Assembly (NCBI RefSeq): GCF_964340395.1
Contig: NC_135550.1
Span: forward strand, 3,137,001 to 3,201,000
Length of the DNA: 64,000 nt
Source of the DNA: Glandiceps talaboti
Lineage: Eukaryota > Hemichordata > Enteropneusta > Spengelidae
Direction: 5' to 3'
The translations under genes were made by a program, and so were the position numbers. The notes beneath the pieces are model-generated. The model was not told the DNA's origin, ran no database searches, and was given only the letters and a program-made list of their open reading frames with translations. Of this stretch, positions 59,921-64,000 are shown in pieces; position 1 is the first letter of the stretch, and each line of letters begins with the position of its first letter.

Positions 59921-60754
59921 GTAAGTAATGTTCATGTGTTGGCATTTCCTTATTTCGATGTTTCTACTTAACTTCTAGGCTTTTACGTTGTGTTTTGTCG
60001 ACGTTGTGGATAGTTTTAAAAGTACGCCTAACCCCGGGGCTTACGTAGATGAGTAGTAGTACATATTATATGTTTGTGATGTAACTTAATTATAACTTCA
60101 AATGCGAGGAGTGGTTCTAAAATTTGTAAAAATAGTGTGATATTGAAAACTTGTATCAAAATCTGGTTTTGGTTACATTATCTATTTACCTTTCATTCCG
60201 ATTTCATCCCCGTGGCCTTTACTGATGAAGATTGCTATTTGTATTATTATCAGACTTTCCTCATCAAATGCTAACCGTCATGTGTTTATGTCAGCGTTGT
60301 GAGGACTGTTGCAAAATTGCTCTCACCATTATATCCACATTTGTACGCATCTGAGGCAATACCAACCTATGGGCTTGATTCCATCTATCTTTCGTCAATT
60401 CAAGAATTGCACGATAGGCCAACTCCAATCACTACAACCTTAAAAAGATCCCCACTAGCGTAGATGAACTGAAGTAAAAACAGCGCGTTTTCAATTTAAT
60501 TTGGCAAAGTGGGTTGCTTCATAGACGTTGGAGGGAGATGGTTGCATCAAGTACTTCGATACATTAAATGGAAGCTATCAATTTTGCAATCACACCTGTT
60601 TTCCTGCCGATAATGAGCAAATAAAGACCAACTCACTTTAATTGATTATTACGTGTAAACAGACAAGATTTTAGGAACTATGTAGCGAGAGATTTTGATT
60701 TTTTACAGTATGCAATGTTCGTATCATATACCATCACATCACATCGTATTGCTT

Positions 60755-60788
60755 CGTACCGTACCGTACCGTACCGTACCGTACCGTA
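60755..60788. repeat. CCGTA pentanucleotide repeat
   Basis: About six to seven units, a CG-containing relative of the CCATA tract at 57 kb. Confidence 0.85.
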
Positions 60789-62595
60789 TCACATGTGTAT
60801 TCAAGTAATAGACGCAATTTTGGTAAGATTTTGTCGGGACTCAGACCACTACTAAAAGAAGTCGGGGCAATGAAAGGTAACCATGTTAGATTTTAGTTGA
60901 ACTAGACGATGTACTATAGTGTTAGTGAGATTTTGTGAGCTAGAGGCAAACGACACTCTCTTTTCAGATGATCCAATTGTAGGTTTAGTACGTCTAAGCT
61001 CGCGACTCACGACACTGGTATTGCAGGTAGTATTCGATAACGCTGTAAGCTTACCACACAAGAGCCGTGTTTCTTTTCTTCTGCAAATTAATACTATTAA
61101 ATGAAAACTGTACAGTTAGTTACCAGAAAGCATCGCTATATTTTATTGTGATCTTGTGAATGATGATATCATCAGCGATGACATTGTGGAGTAGATGCTC
61201 GTCTCTGCGTACATATTGCGTAGTTCACCCGTAAATTTGAGGTGCTCCAGGCTGAACTAAAACGTCGAGATTCAATCGTTCAAATTTTTCAGTGGATGAC
61301 TCTTGGTCGCGATAATTTGACGAACGGTTAGTTTATCTATTATATTGGTATTTCAACGCGGGTTGAATTAAATCAGCAGAAATTGATAGGCAATCGTAAA
61401 TTTCTTGAACTTATTCAGTTCTTTGCAAAGATATTTTGCAAAGCTTAAAATTTAGATGAGGCATGCGACTGAATCATGGCCAGATCTCCAATAGATTATT
61501 TCAACACAGTGTGAGATCGCTATCACTCAAGCATTAAAAGTACCAGGTAAGCTTACAGTAGTATTTTGTACATGTGCAATCAGCAAGTCTTTAAAATTGT
61601 GTAGTGTCCATAGGGCAGAAAGAAAATGCCCACAGTAGAGATGTCCTTGGTATTAGCCCCCAGGGGGACAATGTATTGATTATTGTGTAGGTTAGTGTAG
61701 GATAGTGTTGTGATGTCTTGCCCCCCCCAGCATTGCCTATAAATCAACATATGTCATTGATAACCTCTCCGCATTGACAGTATATATGGGATAGTTAAAA
61801 TGACACCAGCCCTTTAATTCTACCTTGTCCACAATTGGTATCTTGATGATCAGCAATTTGCTATACAAAACTTGACTGTAAAGAAACACATGAGAACCAA
61901 GGTGTGACTGTATATACATGTTCTTGCAGTCATGCTAAATTGATTGCCAAATTGTATACCTTGCCAGCAACTAAAGTTCGAAGTAAAATAACTATTTTTG
62001 AATAGACTTTATATCTGAACAAATTGGCCCTCTTTGTTGTCAATTAGATTCTAGTCATGAAAACTACACAAAGTGAAATTCATGGTCAGTGTTTGCAACT
62101 GTGCTATCACAGATCTTCATGTACCTCACATTTTCCAGCCAGATCTCAAGTCAATAGTTGATTTTGTGTGTCATCGTAGACCAGCTTAGATCTTAGAAAA
62201 CGGGTTTCAAGAAGAAAATAATTAATAATATTTATAAGCTCATGTTTATAAGCTCATGTACAAATGTGAGAATGATAGTAGACTATCAGTTACATTGTGT
62301 CCTTCCACAAAACAAGAAACAGTTAATAGGGCACACACACCTTGGAAGAAGTTAAAAAATCACGTTTACTGCCACACTTCACATAAAGTTGAATGATAGA
62401 CTAGTAGGAGAGAAATGGCACTGTCTCGGAAAGTTGATAGCCAAGCCAGTTTTCATGAAATTTTAGATCTTGTAAAAGTTTGATGAAATACGATGCTGTA
62501 CAGGTACCTGAACATAAATATTTGATATGGGTTACATTGTAATCACAATTCTCAGGAGATAGTAGTGTTCATAGTTTATTATTTCACTTGTTTTA

Positions 62596-63008
62596 CAGTG
62601 CTTTCCCTGTACTGCAGCTTTCCCTGTACTGCAGCCTTCCCTGTACTGCAGCCTTCCCTGTACTGCAGCTTTCCCTGCACTGCAGCTTTCCCTGTACTGC
62701 AGCTTTCCCTGTACTGCAGCCTTCCCTGTACTGCAGCTTTCCCTGCACTGCAGCTTTCCCTGTACTGCAGCTTTCCCTGTACTGAAGCTTTCCCTGTACT
62801 GCAGCTTTCCCTGTACTGTAGCCTTCCCTGCACTGCAGCTTTCCCTGCACTGCAGCTTCCCCTGTACTGCAGCTTTCCCTGCACTGCAGCTTTCTCTGTA
62901 CTGCAGCCTTCCCTGTACTGCAGCTTTCCCTGCACTGCAGCTTTCCCTGTACTGCAGCTTTCCCTGTACTGCAGCTTTCCCTGTACTGCAGCTTTCCCTG
63001 TACTTCAA
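62596..63008. repeat. 17-bp minisatellite, about 24 copies
   Basis: Unit CCCTGTACTGCAGCTTT with variants GCACTGC, CAGCCTT and TGAAGC. Each unit has a CTGCAG palindrome. Because 17 is not a multiple of 3, the array reads through all three frames; none contains a stop on either strand, which explains the long overlapping frames (141-169 codons). There is no evidence that they are translated. Confidence 0.95.
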
Positions 63009-63880
63009 CTTTCCTCAACTACACTAACCCATAAAACATCTATTGATGAAGAAATGCTTTGGAGTATGCAGTAACTAGCAAGTAGCACATGATACTTTTT
63101 CCTTTGCTCATCTGTTTTTTTGTGTGATATTTTAAAAAGGATTTGTATTTTGAGACAAATATATTTCTCTTTTCAGGGTTTTTGAGAACAGTAATATTTG
63201 CATCAAATCAAATATAGTATTGAATAAATTGTGACTGGCTTTTTGATATATAAACCTGAAGTACTGATTTCCATGGAAACACACAGTAAAAATTGAAACA
63301 TTGTATAATTATAAGGCAAAATGGATGGCTCTGTTGTTTTCTTTGGGTGTTTGAATAAATTATTACATAGCTATCAAGTTGAAAACTTTCAAAAGTTACA
63401 AAACACAGTAAAGTTTGTCTGTGACAAGTTAGCAGTCGTCATTGGAATTTGAAAACTGACAGTAGTTGGCAAAGGTTAATACAAGACCTGTAGGTCTAAA
63501 TAAACCTTCAAGGGATACATCATATTTGGAACTGTGTTGATCCAACTATGTGATCTATGATAACACAGGTACAAACACAGTGTTAACTAATAAGTTGTCA
63601 TGATGTCTGACTGTCGTTGATAGCACAGCACAGTCTCAAACATCATACATGTATGAATAAAGACTGCAATTGGTTGTGTCAGACCTTTGATTTTTGTACT
63701 ATATTGATATTTGGAATGTTTCATGTGTATCTTATAAACTCACGACCTTGGAGGAAATGAGACTTGAGATTAGTTAGAGTTGTGGAAAATACTTTGCTGA
63801 TACAACTTTAGTCAAGTAAGATGTCTATAATCCCTATGTCTCCACAAAGTTTACTCAACACCAGTTTATGAGTTAATATA

Positions 63881-64000
63881 CCCCTGAGTGCTAGATATTT
63901 TAGCGGGTAGTTTAGGGTAGTTACTCAGTCATGTGCAAATTAAGATACAGTTTTAGAGTTGCAACCCCTGAGTGCTAGATATTTTACCTGGTAGTGTAGC
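63881..64000. repeat. 84-bp tandem repeat cut by the window end
   Basis: CCCCTGAGTGCTAGATATTT occurs at 63881 and 63965 with similar following bases. Only about 1.4 units are visible. Confidence 0.6.

Larger units (their letters stand above)
59921..64000 (+). other. Intron 1 of the LRR gene (continues past the window)
   Basis: At least 4.1 kb. It contains a CCGTA tandem repeat (60755-60788), the 17-bp minisatellite (62596-63008) and the start of an 84-bp repeat at the window edge. No 72-bp LRR exon with phase-2 borders was recognised. Confidence 0.55.

Noticed and set aside
60919-61104. Second exon of the LRR gene (frame with LSSRLTTLVLQ)
   Set aside because: Joining it to the phase-2 donor at 59920 through the TTGCAG at about 61027 gives an immediate stop, and the leucine spacing does not fit an LRR.

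Overview
The window is animal (metazoan) nuclear DNA. It is AT-rich and gene-poor, with split genes whose introns follow the GT-AG rule, LINE and Penelope-type retroelement remains, DNA-transposon miniatures, and a very heavy load of microsatellites and minisatellites. The style suggests a marine invertebrate, possibly amphioxus-like, but the sequence does not settle the species. Most long open frames are microsatellites read as Tyr-Val-Cys-Met, His-Thr, Ser-Leu or Arg-Glu repeats and are not genes.

Two host genes can be supported. (1) A complete three-exon D-aminoacyl-tRNA deacylase 2 (DTD2/ATD) gene lies on the plus strand. Its exons are 31997-32122, 35157-35226 and 38789-39114, and they give a 173-residue product. 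Intron 2 is 78% a 38-bp minisatellite of about 73 copies. A second minisatellite (41 bp, about 51 copies, 39079-41188) begins inside the last codons of the gene, and each unit contains those codons. (2) The first coding exon of a secreted leucine-rich-repeat protein lies at 59622-59920, plus strand, with a signal peptide, a Thr-rich stretch and an LRRNT cysteine cluster. It ends at a phase-2 splice donor. The rest of the gene lies beyond the window, and the intron holds a 17-bp minisatellite.

Region by region: 0-4 kb has a foldback hairpin and a 5'-truncated Penelope-like element with GIY-YIG endonuclease, whose 3' end occurs twice in tandem. 4-8 kb has one arm of an inverted 560-bp repeat, a LINE C-terminus with an ATTCA tail, and a GA/GACA microsatellite. 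8-14 kb has further LINE scraps, a 240-bp CT tract, a hAT-like MITE and the second 560-bp arm. 14.5-16.1 kb is a 1.6-kb element with long inverted ends made of palindromic TCGTAATTACGA units; it carries a hammerhead-ribozyme-like core. 16-31 kb is intergenic DNA with diverged tandem repeats, nested insertions, a tRNA-Thr-like relic and AT/AC/ACAG arrays. 30.6-31.6 kb is a 1.0-kb TIR element just upstream of DTD2. 32-41 kb is DTD2. 41-59 kb is microsatellites, a LINE C-terminus on the minus strand and two near-identical 222-bp MITEs with perfect 8-bp target duplications. 59-64 kb is the LRR gene start.

The two host genes show no functional link to each other. The most interesting point is the relation between DTD2 and the repeat array that contains its own C-terminal codons.
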